Shown: positions 46,658 to 58,324 of the stretch, in pieces
How positions within the stretch are numbered: the first letter of the stretch is position 1
Layout of the letters: the number at the start of each line of letters is the position of its first letter
Assembly (NCBI GenBank): GCA_921293015.1
Contig: OV121086.1
Span: forward strand, 45,463,402 to 45,527,401
DNA: 64,000 nucleotides
Direction: 5' to 3'
Origin: Phorcus lineatus
Taxonomy: Eukaryota > Mollusca > Gastropoda > Trochida > Trochidae
Position numbers and translations under genes: made by a program
The notes under the pieces: model-generated
What the model was told of the DNA's origin: nothing
What the model saw: the letters and a program-made list of their open reading frames with translations, nothing else
The model's database searches: none

Positions 46658-48190
46658 TTATTCAGGAAGACCCAGACACTGAGAGGCCTTATCTGCTAAA
46701 CGTCTACGATGGAGTTTGTCTGTATTCGTTTTAGGAAACTCATCAAAGAAGAGAACGTACTTTGGAATGATATTGAGACTTGATGTATCGTCAAGAAGGG
46801 TTTCCTGTTTACAGAACCTGATGATGTCCTCTGTTGAAGGCTTGACGTCAGCCGTGTCATCAAGCTTGATGCAGGCGCAGATCTCGTGGTGAAGAACTTT
46901 ATCTGGGACTGGGACAATGACAGCTTCTTTCACACCTGGACACTTGATGAGCTTCTGTTCCCACCAGGTCGGATACAGGATGTACGCTCCGTGCATGATT
47001 GCGTCAGCGCTTCTTCCTTCTACAAAGAGACAGCCATCTTCTCTCAGATATCCAATATCCCCGGTTCGGAACCAGCCATCAGAGAGGAATGACTCCTGGG
47101 AATCTGATCCAAGATAAGGTGTACAGAGTGAGGGTGACTTGATGAGAATTTCGCCTTTGGTCATGAATTGGGGGACTTGACCGTTTATGTCAACAATTTT
47201 TTGGTTAACACCTTTTGCAGGGAATCCAACCTGAAAATCCTGAAATTTGTCAATAGAATCAGCTGGAATGGTAATTGTGGTAATAAATCCAACTTCTGTT
47301 GAACCATAACCGACTGTGACGTTCTTTGCAATGTGTTTAACAGCTTTTAAATGATGAGATTTAATTGGCTGGCCGCCTGTTAATATATGCAGATATTTGC
47401 TGACAGTGTTTTTAGCCGTTGGAGCTGAAAGAAGCATAATGGGTGTCATAACAGCTGCACCGATGTTTACCTCATAAACAATATCCCACATTAGGATACT
47501 TTTTTCCTTGGTCTGTTTGACAGATTCATTGAGTAGATATCTCACACAACCAACAGTTAGATACAGAAAAGGGTACCCTCCAATCCATCCAAGTGGTGAG
47601 CAGTTTAAATATGACGATCCCTTTTCTAACATAATGATTTCTCCAAGTAAATCTGACAAGAAAAGGATATTTTTATGGCTGTGTTGAACGAGTTTGGAAT
47701 ATCCCGTGCTGCCCGATGTTGTGAAGATGGCAGCAGCTGAAGCTGGATCCCTTCTCTCATACACTAGCGTGTCTTCTTGTCTAAGATCTTGTAAAAGTCG
47801 AGTGCTTGAAAACACAACATATTTCAATGAGGGAATTCGGTTGCATTTGGCATTAGCATGGCCCTCAAATTCATCGCAATCATCCAGATGTGGTTGACAC
47901 AAACTCCAGGCACCCTTCGATTGGTTCGGATCGACTACGATACAACTGCATTCTGCTTTGATCAATGAGGCTATGAGATCTTCTCCATCTGCCCGAAGAA
48001 TTTGTCCATTCATTGACACAGCTCCAGCCAACTGGACACCAAACTCAGCTACTACTCTTTCCGGACAGTTCGGGAGAGAAATACACACCACATCTCCTGG
48101 CTTGATTCCAAATCTGACCAGCCTGTTTGCTAACCTACTGGACAGATCTAGGACATCTCCCCTGGTCTTAACTGTTGATAAAAGATTAAT
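46658..48190 (-). CDS. ANL-superfamily acyl-CoA synthetase, copy 3, 5'-truncated (pseudogene or alternative first exon)
   Basis: Open frame from the stop at 46658 to a TAA at 48197-48199, with no ATG in the normal start region. The catalytic motifs are all intact (A3, YGSTE, TGD, A10 Lys). Compared with copies 1 and 2, about 40 codons from the start through TRELT are deleted in frame and replaced by one codon, and the copy 1 ATG is ATT here. The deletion begins just after the CAG that may be a splice acceptor, so an upstream exon could still supply a start. The first in-frame ATG is in AVSMNGQ. The N-terminal part also carries a short diverged patch (DDCDEFEGHANAKCNR). The centre is nearly identical to copy 1. 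Probably a pseudogene, but with surprisingly clean coding sequence. Confidence 0.65.
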   Translation of the reverse strand: MNLLSTVKTRGDVLDLSSRLANRLVRFGIKPGDVVCISLPNCPERVVAEFGVQLAGAVSMNGQILRADGEDLIASLIKAECSCIVVDPNQSKGAWSLCQPHLDDCDEFEGHANAKCNRIPSLKYVVFSSTRLLQDLRQEDTLVYERRDPASAAAIFTTSGSTGYSKLVQHSHKNILFLSDLLGEIIMLEKGSSYLNCSPLGWIGGYPFLYLTVGCVRYLLNESVKQTKEKSILMWDIVYEVNIGAAVMTPIMLLSAPTAKNTVSKYLHILTGGQPIKSHHLKAVKHIAKNVTVGYGSTEVGFITTITIPADSIDKFQDFQVGFPAKGVNQKIVDINGQVPQFMTKGEILIKSPSLCTPYLGSDSQESFLSDGWFRTGDIGYLREDGCLFVEGRSADAIMHGAYILYPTWWEQKLIKCPGVKEAVIVPVPDKVLHHEICACIKLDDTADVKPSTEDIIRFCKQETLLDDTSSLNIIPKYVLFFDEFPKTNTDKLHRRRLADKASQCLGLPE

Positions 48191-48199
48191 GTGAAGTTA

Positions 48200-50009
48200 T
48201 TTTACACTAATTCAAATCAGCAATACGCACCATTCTGTAATTATATATACAAGGTTGAAAACATCATTACATATTACTCAAATTGAGATATTCATTGGTG
48301 TTGAAAGATAGTTTTCAAAGTAAGATAAGTCTTTATGTTTTATATTATTTTATTAGATACTCAAAAAGATATGCAGTGTATACATGTATAATATACAAAG
48401 TCAAACATGTCAGAAGTTCATTTTAAAAAGAAATTCTAACCATAATGTATATACCAGACTGAACAATAAACAGAGATAATAACTCGAATGACAAAGATAT
48501 GTCCAAATAAAATGTTAAAGCCTTTATTATCTATTTCTTTCAGAAAGAAAAAAATGCTAGAAAGAAAAACAAATTCAAGTTTTAGAATCATATTAATCTA
48601 ATAATAAGATTTTACGATCGATTACACGAATTTGGGAAAACTGACTGAGTTACGGACACCACACCGGGCCGCACGAACTTCGGACACTTTTGACTGACTC
48701 AATAAAAATTGCTATATACGCGATCTGTTTGTTGTGCAATTTTCTTTCCACAATGTTATATAATTTATTGAATCAACATTTTGTCGGTAATATGTCTAGT
48801 CAAAATTTTGCTACTATTTACAATCGACTTATTCATGAAAGATATTAGCGAATAAGAGAAATAGAGAAATAACAATGTAGTCAAATGTGTCTGAATATTG
48901 GTAAAATTAAAGTTGAGATCTTGACAACAGGTCAACGTGACTATGGTTCGGACGGCGTTGATCATGTTTGGCAAACCTCCTATTTTCCCCCTCAAGCACT
49001 TGTAATGCTTTAGTCAACCGGCAAAGGGTTAATAAATATGAACAAATACACGACTAACGCATACGACAAGTGATTTGATTTTGAAAACCGTATACGGTTT
49101 GGCGCTAACGGCGTTTTCGCGTTCAATTCCTACAAACGTGAGTGTGACGTCATTATTCTATAACGAACACTGCACCAGTGTTGGAGAAATTCACATCGGA
49201 AAATATGCTCTGTATTAATGACAAAATTAAAACTAAAAAACTATACACCGACTTCTTGCTGCGTTTTTGAGATGTCTCAAATCATTTTGAGAAATATTTT
49301 AAGGCACGGATACATGCCAGATTATTTGGTGGAACTGTCAGTAGTGAGAGCAGAAGTTTCTGAACATCGGGTAAATTGATACATGCAAATAGAATTAATA
49401 GATATATCAATATGTTATACTATTTTCTATTAATATATTTTGGGTTAATGTATACAACCAAATCTCCTCATTGAGACAGAAATAAAATCGAATTTTTAGT
49501 TTTGGATAGCATAGTTTGCTGTCTTTAGAAATATTTGAATCATTTCACTAACACCTCGTTCAGTCGGCCCTATGCCTCGTTTTTCTAACTTGTGTGGACC
49601 ATCTGAGAACCGCATCACTTCTTTGAGAGGCATTTGCAAGTTTGTAAGATGAATGAGAAACAGTACCTATGTAGTGATAGCTTGATAACGTTCGGTTACA
49701 ATTGGTTACAATTGGTTACAATTGATTGTAACCTTACAATCAATTGTAACTGTTTCGTGGAACATGTTCAGTGTCTCATTCACTTAGAACTGGCAAGATC
49801 AAAACTCACCTCGGCTGGAACCTAACGTTAGGCGTCTGTTTATCACTTTTTCTGACGATAGTCCATACGTGTTCAGTGATAATGATATTCTAATTCGATC
49901 ATGTCTACACAACCTTCTCCTGATAATGTCAGAGGGACTAGGGACACTCTGTTGGTATAAAGTCCAAACAGGGATATATTTAACATAGCGTGGATGCAAA
50001 TGAATAAAT
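48200..50009. other. intergenic DNA with short palindromes
   Basis: No gene recognised. Contains the perfect 16-bp palindrome AAACCGTATACGGTTT at 49085-49100 and the hairpin at 49715-49750. Confidence 0.5.
49715..49750. repeat. perfect hairpin, 17-bp stem and 2-nt loop
   Basis: GTTACAATTGATTGTAA (49715-49731) and its exact inverse (49734-49750). It is preceded by two further GGTTACAATT units, so it grew out of a short tandem repeat. Confidence 0.9.
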
Positions 50010-50930
50010 ATATACCCCCGCCTTACAGCGTAAGCGGGGGTATATAGCGTTCATTCTGTCCGTCCGTCCGTCTATCCGTCCGTCACAAATCTTTGTCCGG
50101 AGCATATCTTCTAACCTTTACATGCTGGCTTCACCAAACTTCATGCACTTATCAACCAAGATCCCTAGATGTGCCTTTTGAGGGTTCGACCAACAAATGA
50201 TTTGTATTTTTTGCGGTTTCCATGGAAACATGACTAACAGTGACTTTATGACCAAGTCCTTTGTTCTGAGCATTTCTCCTAAACTATACATGTTATCTTC
50301 ACCAAACGTCATACACTTATCAACCATGATCCCTTGATGTGCCTTTTGAGGGTTAGACGAACAAAAGAATTTTATTTTTTGCGGTTTCCATGGAAAAATG
50401 GAAAATAAACATTGACAAAGTCCTTTGTCCGGAGTGTTATCTTCTAAACTATATATGCTATCTTGACCAAACTTCATACACTTATCAACCATGATCCCAA
50501 GCTGTCCCATTCGAGGGTTAGACCAACAAATGAGTTTTATTTTTTTTTGCGCTTTCCATGGAAACAAGACTAAAACAGTGACTCTAAGACCAAGTCCTTT
50601 GTTTGGAGCATTTCTCCTAAACTATACATGTTATCTTCACCAAACTTCATACACTCATAAACCATGATCCCTTGATGTACCTTTTGAGGGTTAGACCAAA
50701 AAAAGATTTTTATGTTTTGCGGTTTCGATGGAAAAATGACTAAATCTTTGACAAAGTCCTATGTCCGGAGTATCATCTTCTAAACTATACCTGCTATCTT
50801 CACCAAACTTCATACACTTAACCATGATCCCTAGGTGAGCCTTTTGAGGGTTAGACCGACAAAAAAAGCAAGACTATAGTTTGAAGCGGGGGTATTTGAG
50901 CTGTGTTCACTTCTTTACTTGTTCAAGCAA
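50010..50930. repeat. transposon-like element with about 155-bp internal tandem repeats
   Basis: Starts with a small palindrome around CCCCCGCCTTACAGCGTAAG then a GCGGGGGTATA block, followed by a CCGTCCGT stretch, then about five diverged units of roughly 155 bp (each with CTTCACCAAACTTCATACAC and CCTTTTGAGGGTTAGACCA). It ends near a second GCGGGGGTAT block at about 50896. The minus strand keeps a 149-codon frame through the repeats, which I do not call a gene. The same repeats make up the insert at 45259-45532. Confidence 0.78.
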
Positions 50931-51126
50931 TGTTTGAAGAAGTTAAGAATAAATTATTAACCTAGTTTATTTCATGTATTCTGTTACAGTTTACAATGTT
51001 ACTATTTATAAAGAGCATTCATACATGGGTTTTCTTTTGATAATTAGATTACTGCGATGCCGCCATTGATAGACTTTTATGAGAGAGTGACACTCAATAA
51101 GTTTTTCGAAGAGAAAGGACAACTGC

Positions 51127-52846
51127 ATCTTCCTACGCAAAGCTTAACTATTGCCAGTCTCAAACTGTCCAAGTTAACCCTTGCTGCCGAGATAAGACTT
51201 TTCTGGCTTGATACCAGCGCCCTCACTGGCGAGTTTTAGTTATCTCCAGTTATCTCCCTTACTATGGCCAATCGGCGACGCCGTGTCATTTGCGGTATAA
51301 TCAAAATGGCCGCGCCCATTGAAAGTGACCTGTTTGATCAGGTTACAAAGAAGTTGGCATTGCAAACCTTTCAAACAAGAAGATTTTGTTTATAAATGTA
51401 TTGATGAACGGAAAAGATGTTTTTGTTGTTATTGGGACCGGTTTTGGTAAATAGATAACATATGACTGCGCCCCTTATATTTTTCAAAGGGAAGTACGTA
51501 GGCCCATTTATCGCGGTCGTTACCATTATATAATTGTACACTTGTACAAATAAGTACAGTTTACACATTGTTTATTTCTAAATAGCTGAAAAAGTATCTT
51601 GGAAAATATGTGAAAATCAAATTTTTAAGGGAGAAAATATTTTTAGACATACAATGAATAGTATATATTGTCTATGCAATGTATATTAACAGAGGTGCCC
51701 TATTTTCAAGGCAATTATGATTTAATTGATAAATTAATATCTGTGAACGAAACAAAGTAATATTATCATTACAATAAATTTAATTTAATTTTAGTCGATA
51801 TTAAGATTAGATAAAAGCATTTGCAAAACTACGAAAAATATTCTGGTACAATAACTACAAAAATGGAGTTAACTTGTCTTAGTTTTACCGGGCACACCTT
51901 TTTGGTTGGTAAGCTTTGACACCATATCAAGAACATAACAATTGTCTATCTTTATCATGTGCACAAGTCTCATTTTTTATTATCCAACTGTTCGCAAACA
52001 CACGTACAAGCAAAACGGGAAATATTTCACGGAGAGAGAATAATTTTTATATCAAAGCACATACCAAGTACCAACGTAATATTTTCAAAAATGAAAATGA
52101 CCAAGTGAAATCAGTGAAAATGGAAGTAAATATAACAAATGTTTTACTTTTAAATTATTTTTTTTTATTGACGACATGATATTTAAATGGTACACGTCAA
52201 CATACCTGGTTTTTGACTGCAAGAAGTATAGTTTGTTGAGAGTAACGTTTACTACCGCGATACAACGAGGTCGCCGGCTACTACATTTCGAGTGTTAGGA
52301 CATCGCGAGATGTTCAAATTTTATAGGTTATTTTAGGTAACATTTAATCAATGTTTCGGTTCAACGGGTATTCAATAAAGTTTTTGCAAGCAAAAATGAT
52401 AAAACAGTACGATGACAGGAAATAAAGTCTTGCCGGGCGTGGTGCATCAAGTCGGTGCTTCAAATCATGGTGATCAATTTTATCGAGCTTGATTAGTTTA
52501 CCGAAGCAATTTAAGAATAAATTCGTTGACAGGCCGCTGTTCGCTATAGGGTTGTAGAAAAATAATGACGCAAATTGACTATAAACATAAATGAACTTGA
52601 ATATATTGTTCATCGCGTTGGGACGGCACTTTCTCTTACAAATCTTTCAGTCGACGGACTGCGACATGGGCACAGCCATGTTTGTTCGAGTCCCCGGATG
52701 TAGCTTTTGCTAGGAGCTTTCTGATTGGACTATCTAATTCCTTTGCAGTGAGCTAGAGAGCTAGCACAGGAAAGTCTTGTGTCGGCAGCAAGGGTTAACT
52801 TGGACAGTTCGAGACTGGCAATAGTTAAGCTTTGCGTAGGAAGATT
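51127..52846. mobile_element. 1.72-kb non-autonomous DNA element, Mutator-like target duplication
   Basis: The terminal inverted repeats start ATCTTCCTACGCAAAGCTTA and match closely for about 70-80 bp; weaker matches go deeper (ATGGCCGCGCCCAT against the inverse ATGGCTGTGCCCAT). The element is directly flanked by the 9-bp duplication GGACAACTG (51118-51126 and 52847-52855). A 9-bp duplication with long inverted repeats fits Mutator-like elements (established trait), but no transposase is present. Interior frames (65-89 codons) are not recognisable. Confidence 0.82.
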
Positions 52847-52855
52847 GGACAACTG

Positions 52856-54585
52856 TTAATCAACAACGTTGACTCACTCAACCATGAGCAAGCAATCCAG
52901 GACGTCAATGATTCTTACATGACATCATTTATCAAGGGTGAAACTATAAGCATAATCAAAGTATTTTATTCTACCAAAGCAAACGATACTTTGAAGATGT
53001 ACAGATGATTTAAAACTATAGATAAAACAAGTATGACCCTGTTCTTCGAGTGCAAGGTTTTAATGTGAATTAAATGTGAACTGAGATATCTGCACGTTCA
53101 TTCTATAAAAACACCAAGTGACTTCAAGTCAGTTGTCCATCGTCTTCAACTTAAATTAAAACCTACAGAAATACGACTTTGACATGATGTTTGTACTTCG
53201 ATACAACAGCGGGTAGATAAGGAAGTATATAATCCTTAAGTATATGAAAATAACGCATTTTCATTTATCTAAATTACTGTGCATTTGTAGAATACCAATA
53301 ACTTTCAATACGACTTCGGTCGAAGTGTCTGTAATGAACTCAAATGAATATCTTAATATTCGTTAAACTGAACATTAGGCAGTACACATCTTATGATGAA
53401 CATTTCGCGTATATTTCAGTACAAATAAGCCTAACCCTAAACTAACAGAGTCAGCAAATCTGTAAATGAGAGTCACGATTAGGCCTATTCAAGCATTCGC
53501 CTATATTGTTTTGCTACAACGGTTAAACGAACGAAAACATGAATGAAATAATAACTTTATGTTTCGTTGTTATCTACTTGACCAAATAGGTTAGGGTTAT
53601 TATCAATTTTATGATTATATTTCATTAGGTCCTCAACGTAAAAATATGTCATTATCAATATTTTAAGAATTTTCAAATATCCCTAATTTGTTTTGTCCAG
53701 TATAGAAATACAATGAAAAACGAATTCATATATGGCATGACGATAACCATTCTACTGTAACAATTCTAAAGAAAAGAACCCATTTTGCTGTAAAATGAAA
53801 TTTAAGATTCATTGGAACCCCTGTAGCATTACTGAAATCAAGAACGAAATTAACAAGAGATCATTTATTCTCTAAAGCCATACATTGTAATATCACCAAC
53901 CCTGAAAATAATTTCAGAAAGAAAAGGAAAGAATTATTTTTTTCTTCCTTAAGGGGCATTTTAGAAGCTGGAATTATTTTTTGGCGCCGTTTCGTACATT
54001 TTTTTATAAAAGTAGCGGCGACAATTTTCGGGTTGTCAAACTCCACTGTTAACTTGATAGAACTTATAACAAAGTCCTATCGACACACTTAACATCCAAG
54101 ATACATATACCTCTCTGAATAATTGAAATAGACATCAAAACTAGAAAAGGTCTGTTAAAATATGAAGTAAAATTCGATCCACACTGTCAAAGTATTGTCG
54201 TGACCTTGAAATGAAGGTCGGACGCTACCGAATACTTTGTACAGACCGCGCGTGAAAGAACTAAATAATTTTCTGACTAATTATACATTTTGTATTATCG
54301 AAATAATGATTAAAATAACTATATATCATAATTGTCTTTTTGGCCAAGGACGTTCTCGCTTTGCACACAAAAACTCTCACAGACACACAAACACGTACAC
54401 ACAATGTACTTATTTGGGAATATACGGTACATGACGTGTACCCAACGGGCCTGGGAAAGCGACAATAATACACGGACATTGCACCCTTTTTAGTGGTTCC
54501 AGTTGAATGTTCATACCCTCACAACAGCTATGTACAGTCGGGTGTGAGCGTCCACTAAAGCTGGTAACTGACTCTACACGGGAGC
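52856..54585. other. intergenic DNA and promoter side of the universal stress protein gene
   Basis: AT-rich sequence with no gene or repeat I can support. The 5' UTR and promoter of the gene starting at 54586 must lie in the last few hundred bases; no clear TATA box was fixed. Confidence 0.4.
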
Positions 54586-57034
54586 ATGGCTGAAAACAAG
54601 ATTGTCGTTTGTGTTGATGGAAGTCAAAACAGCGAAAATGCATTTAAATGTAAGTATATATTAAAATTAATATATATGTATATATGTATATAAAGATATG
54701 TTTTGTGCACAATATTTTTACAAATACACAGGCTGGATGCGGTAGGCAAAGTTTGTGCTGTTGTGCACTTTATTTTCACTTAATAATTAAACTTCATAAA
54801 TGCAAAATGCGTTATGCAAAAGTTTGTCTGATTATTTAACCGGGTAATTAAAAATAAAGCGCTCACTTCTAAATTTTATAAAAATTACTTATTTATGTAA
54901 AAAATGTCAATGAAATCATGTATTTGAAATGTCCTCACTATTGTTTTCCTCGTACGCGGAACATGACCTATTAATTACTTCCTGTTATCATTTATCTTAA
55001 TAACATCCAATAAACTTCAAACTGAATACTTATGTTTTGGTACTTTTGCACAAAACACGAAACATTTTCACTTTGTAACAACGCCCCTTCGCAATCACTG
55101 AAGCGGAACGATAGGTCGGCAAAAATTCTTCGATAGACTGTCAACCTGTTTGCTTCGTAAGTTTATTTTTAGCTTGAGACTGACATTCATATGTTGTTGT
55201 GTTTGCGGGTTGAAATAAACATAAATATAAACACTTGACCTTGTGCTCTCCCTCGCAAGACAACATTTAGACAAGATTTTGAACAATTAATGTAGCCCTT
55301 AAGGAACTTATAGTTACTTTGAAAGGGTTGAACATCATAGTGTACCTTAAAGCATGTCGTGTGCAAGTATACTGGACGAAGAGTTCCAACAGTTTCTCAT
55401 TAACCAGCCACCATTCCATTAACCTTTATAGTGCCCTGCTTTAGACAATAAAAATCCAAACCAAACAATCTGGACCTTGATTTTCGCAGTTTTTTTAGTG
55501 CTAAGATAGTAGTATGTACCATACATTAACATTCTGAACTATGAGATCAGATTAGAGAACTTCTTTATTGCAGGGTACCTGAAGACGTTCCACAGACCGT
55601 CACACAAAGTGGTGCTATGTCATGTCCCGGAGTCGTGGCAGTTCGAGCGGATGATGAGTAGGTGGTGGTTATTTAGAGATTTTTATGTGACCAAGAGTCA
55701 AACGATTTTGTACAACCATTTCCGCAATTTCGCTATAATGGTTTTTAAATGAAAAAGAAAGGAATTACAAGGAGTATGAGGTAAATGTAATGAATACGTC
55801 ACAGCATGTTTAACGAACACCGCGATTTATTTTGCAGTTATCGATATAGATTTCCGACCCAGAATCTCATATTATCATTATTCTTACCGATAGTCATCAG
55901 AAAGGCAGCATCCAGAAATACACAGTACTTATATTATATAGTTATAATTGATTATAATTGGCATATCTTACGTTAACAACCTGCTCTATGTTAATTCATT
56001 TCACTCTCTTCAGGTCCCGCAAGAATAAAGGAGCTTATCGAAGAAAGCAAGGCAAAAACTATTGATTTACAGGCAGGCTACGACACAATGTGCAAGCAAA
56101 TGGCGGTAAGTAATATAATAGAAAAATAGAAATAAAATTTTCTAAAATAACAACTTCAAATTTTACCAAAAAAGGTTTCCATGACATTATATCACAGAAA
56201 TAGCAAAGACAAACCGCTTTAATTGTAAGACCCACTATAGATGAAATAGAGAGCTTGGATGTTGGTTTACTAAACCTCAAAATTCAGCTATCCAAGCTTC
56301 AGGTTTCTAAACCGATCTTATCAGACTCCTACAAGAAAGTGACTTTCGGGAAAGAGTGAATATTAAGAAAGTTACTTGAGAGGTTCGAAACTTAAGCTTG
56401 AGAAAAGCATATTCAAAACGTGCATTCACGGAAAGTCTGTGAAATTAGCACAGTTATTTATATCAGATAGTGTACGTATACAAATACTTTCTAATATTAT
56501 ATTTTTACGTTAAAAAAACCCCTATGTTTTTCGTATATGGATGAATGAGTAAGAAGTTGTATGGATACGCTGTCAGATACGTTCAGTATCATTTACTTAG
56601 ACTGTTTACTGATTATCATATGATATAAGTTTATGTAGTCGCTTAAAATGACGTAATCAAAATTATAAGTTACATCTACAGTTTCGGACCAACGTCACAC
56701 TCTAGTCATTAGAAGTTTTTAATTTATAGAACTGTCTTGCTCCTTTAACTTCCTATTTAGAAAAACCCATATTTCGACGGCATTGAGGGATGGGTACCTG
56801 GTTTGTAAAGAATTTCGGTTAACTCTATGTTTGCAGCTCGAAGCCGACTTCCAAGTGCTGGAGGGGAAGGAGGCGTGGCACGCGGTATGCAAATTCGCTG
56901 AAAGCATTGATGCTAAGGCTATCGTCGTTGGAACACGTGGCATGGGCACGCTGAAGCGTGCTGTCCTAGGCAGTGTGAGCGCCTCAATTCTTCACCACAG
57001 CAGTGTCCCCGTACTAATCTACCGCGACAAGTAG
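54586..57034 (+). CDS. universal stress protein (UspA family), four exons
   Basis: Exons at 54586-54649, 55574-55657, 56014-56105 and 56837-57034, all with GT donors and AG acceptors (phases 1, 1, 0), give a 145-aa protein, the usual length for single-domain family members. It starts IVVCVDGSQNSENAF (ATP-contacting Asp11), continues WYLKTFHRPSHKVVLCHVPE, and ends with the nucleotide-binding motif G112-TR-G115-9 residues-G125-S126, then SILHHSSVPVLIYRDK. The G-2x-G-9x-G-S/T motif is intact, so ATP binding is expected. Such proteins are cytosolic and linked to stress responses in the family; the role here is not shown. A second gene of the same family begins at 60459. Confidence 0.92.
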
Positions 57035-57584
57035 ATGCGATTCCGTGGAGTTTTAAGGAAGCAATAAGATTCCTATTGTTTACCTCCTTTTTGTCTAAAT
57101 GTATAGTACATATTGAAGAAAATGTCTTTGTCTTTAGACTTCGTTTGTAACCAGAGATAATCATTTTAAATTTATATCAAGTAATCTACTATCAAAAGGC
57201 CATGTTTAGCGTTACGCAACAGATTTAAAATGACTAGTTTACCTCTTAGCGACTCGCTTCGTTCGCGCATAGGGAAAACTGATAATCTTTTCTCCGTTGC
57301 ACAACGTTTAACTTGATCTATGTTTCATCTCTCTTTAAAGATTATATCAATACGAATTCTTCGATGCTAGGCTAGTGTGACATAGGAAAACTATGTTTAT
57401 ACTCACATTTTCCTTCATTCATTGTATTTATCGTTTTCATCATCGTGATGTGAGACAGTCACGGGCTGAATCTATAAAAAATCATATCAAAACTTTTAGT
57501 ATGACCTTATATTAAAAAAGCACTTGTTGATTAAAATGTATCTAGATAAGCACCGACTTCGGGTTTGTGACTTTTTGACTTGGG
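57035..57584. other. 3' flank of the universal stress protein gene
   Basis: Probably includes the 3' UTR. No canonical AATAAA was found close to the stop. Nothing else seen. Confidence 0.4.
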
Positions 57585-57594
57585 CATGGGCATG

Positions 57595-58314
57595 GGCCCC
57601 GCTAACAGAGTCCCCTATGTATAGACTATTGACAGGGTAATTCACCCGCCATCTTCGAACTCTAGCGTGTAAAATGCTCTTTAAACGCAAATAAAAACTA
57701 AAAGTATATCACGAAATGATCGGACATATATCCTTTGACGCTCCGCCGCTAATCTTACCTTAATTTTTTTTAATAATGCCTATTTCTGACTTAATTTTCG
57801 CGAAGCGAGCCTGGTTACATTTACCCCACCCGGAAGTTGTCAATGGCGGTCGACCAGTTATTGTTTATGACGAGTTATTGTAAAATAAATGTCTTTAAAA
57901 AAATATTACTACTGAGTTAAATTGACTTCTGACATTGTTGTTATCTCTCACGTGTTAAAAATGTCATGCGAACAAATTTTGAATTTCCCTCGCTTAATCA
58001 AGTGTTTATGGCATTCTACTAATCAACCAATGAGGTTCAAGAAGCGTGTTGGCTGCGGCCATGTCGGCAGCCATTGTAAACTTCCGGGTAAGGTAAATGT
58101 GACCTGACCGCTTCGCGAAAGAAATATTAAAAGCAGGAATAAAACGATAAGTATGAAGGAAAGGTTAGCGGCGGAGTATCTCTGGGAATGTGTTCTATTA
58201 CTACATAATGCAATTTGAGTCGACAATAGCGTAAAATTAGATTTTTTAGATCGAAGATGGCGGGTGAATTACCCTGTCAATAGTCTATACATAGGGGACT
58301 CTGTTAGCGGGGCC
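57595..58314. mobile_element. 720-bp MITE with long inverted repeats and 10-bp target duplication
   Basis: The outer about 68 bp of each end are almost perfect inverses, starting GGCCCCGCTAACAGAGTCCC. Further inward the halves remain recognisably inverse (CTCCGCCGCTAA, TTCGCGAAGCG, TTTACC...ACCCGGAAGTT), so the whole element is close to a palindrome. It is flanked by CATGGGCATG at 57585-57594 and 58315-58324; the low complexity of CATGGG makes the exact duplication length uncertain by a few bases. No coding capacity. Long inverted repeats with a 9-11 bp duplication suggest a Mutator-like MITE. Confidence 0.82.
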
Positions 58315-58324
58315 CATGGGCATG

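Noticed and set aside
50118-50567. 149-aa repetitive minus-strand ORF, and the related 117-aa frame at 45245-45598
   Set aside because: They read through tandem repeats of an element; no independent coding evidence. Kept only as a finding on the repeat.
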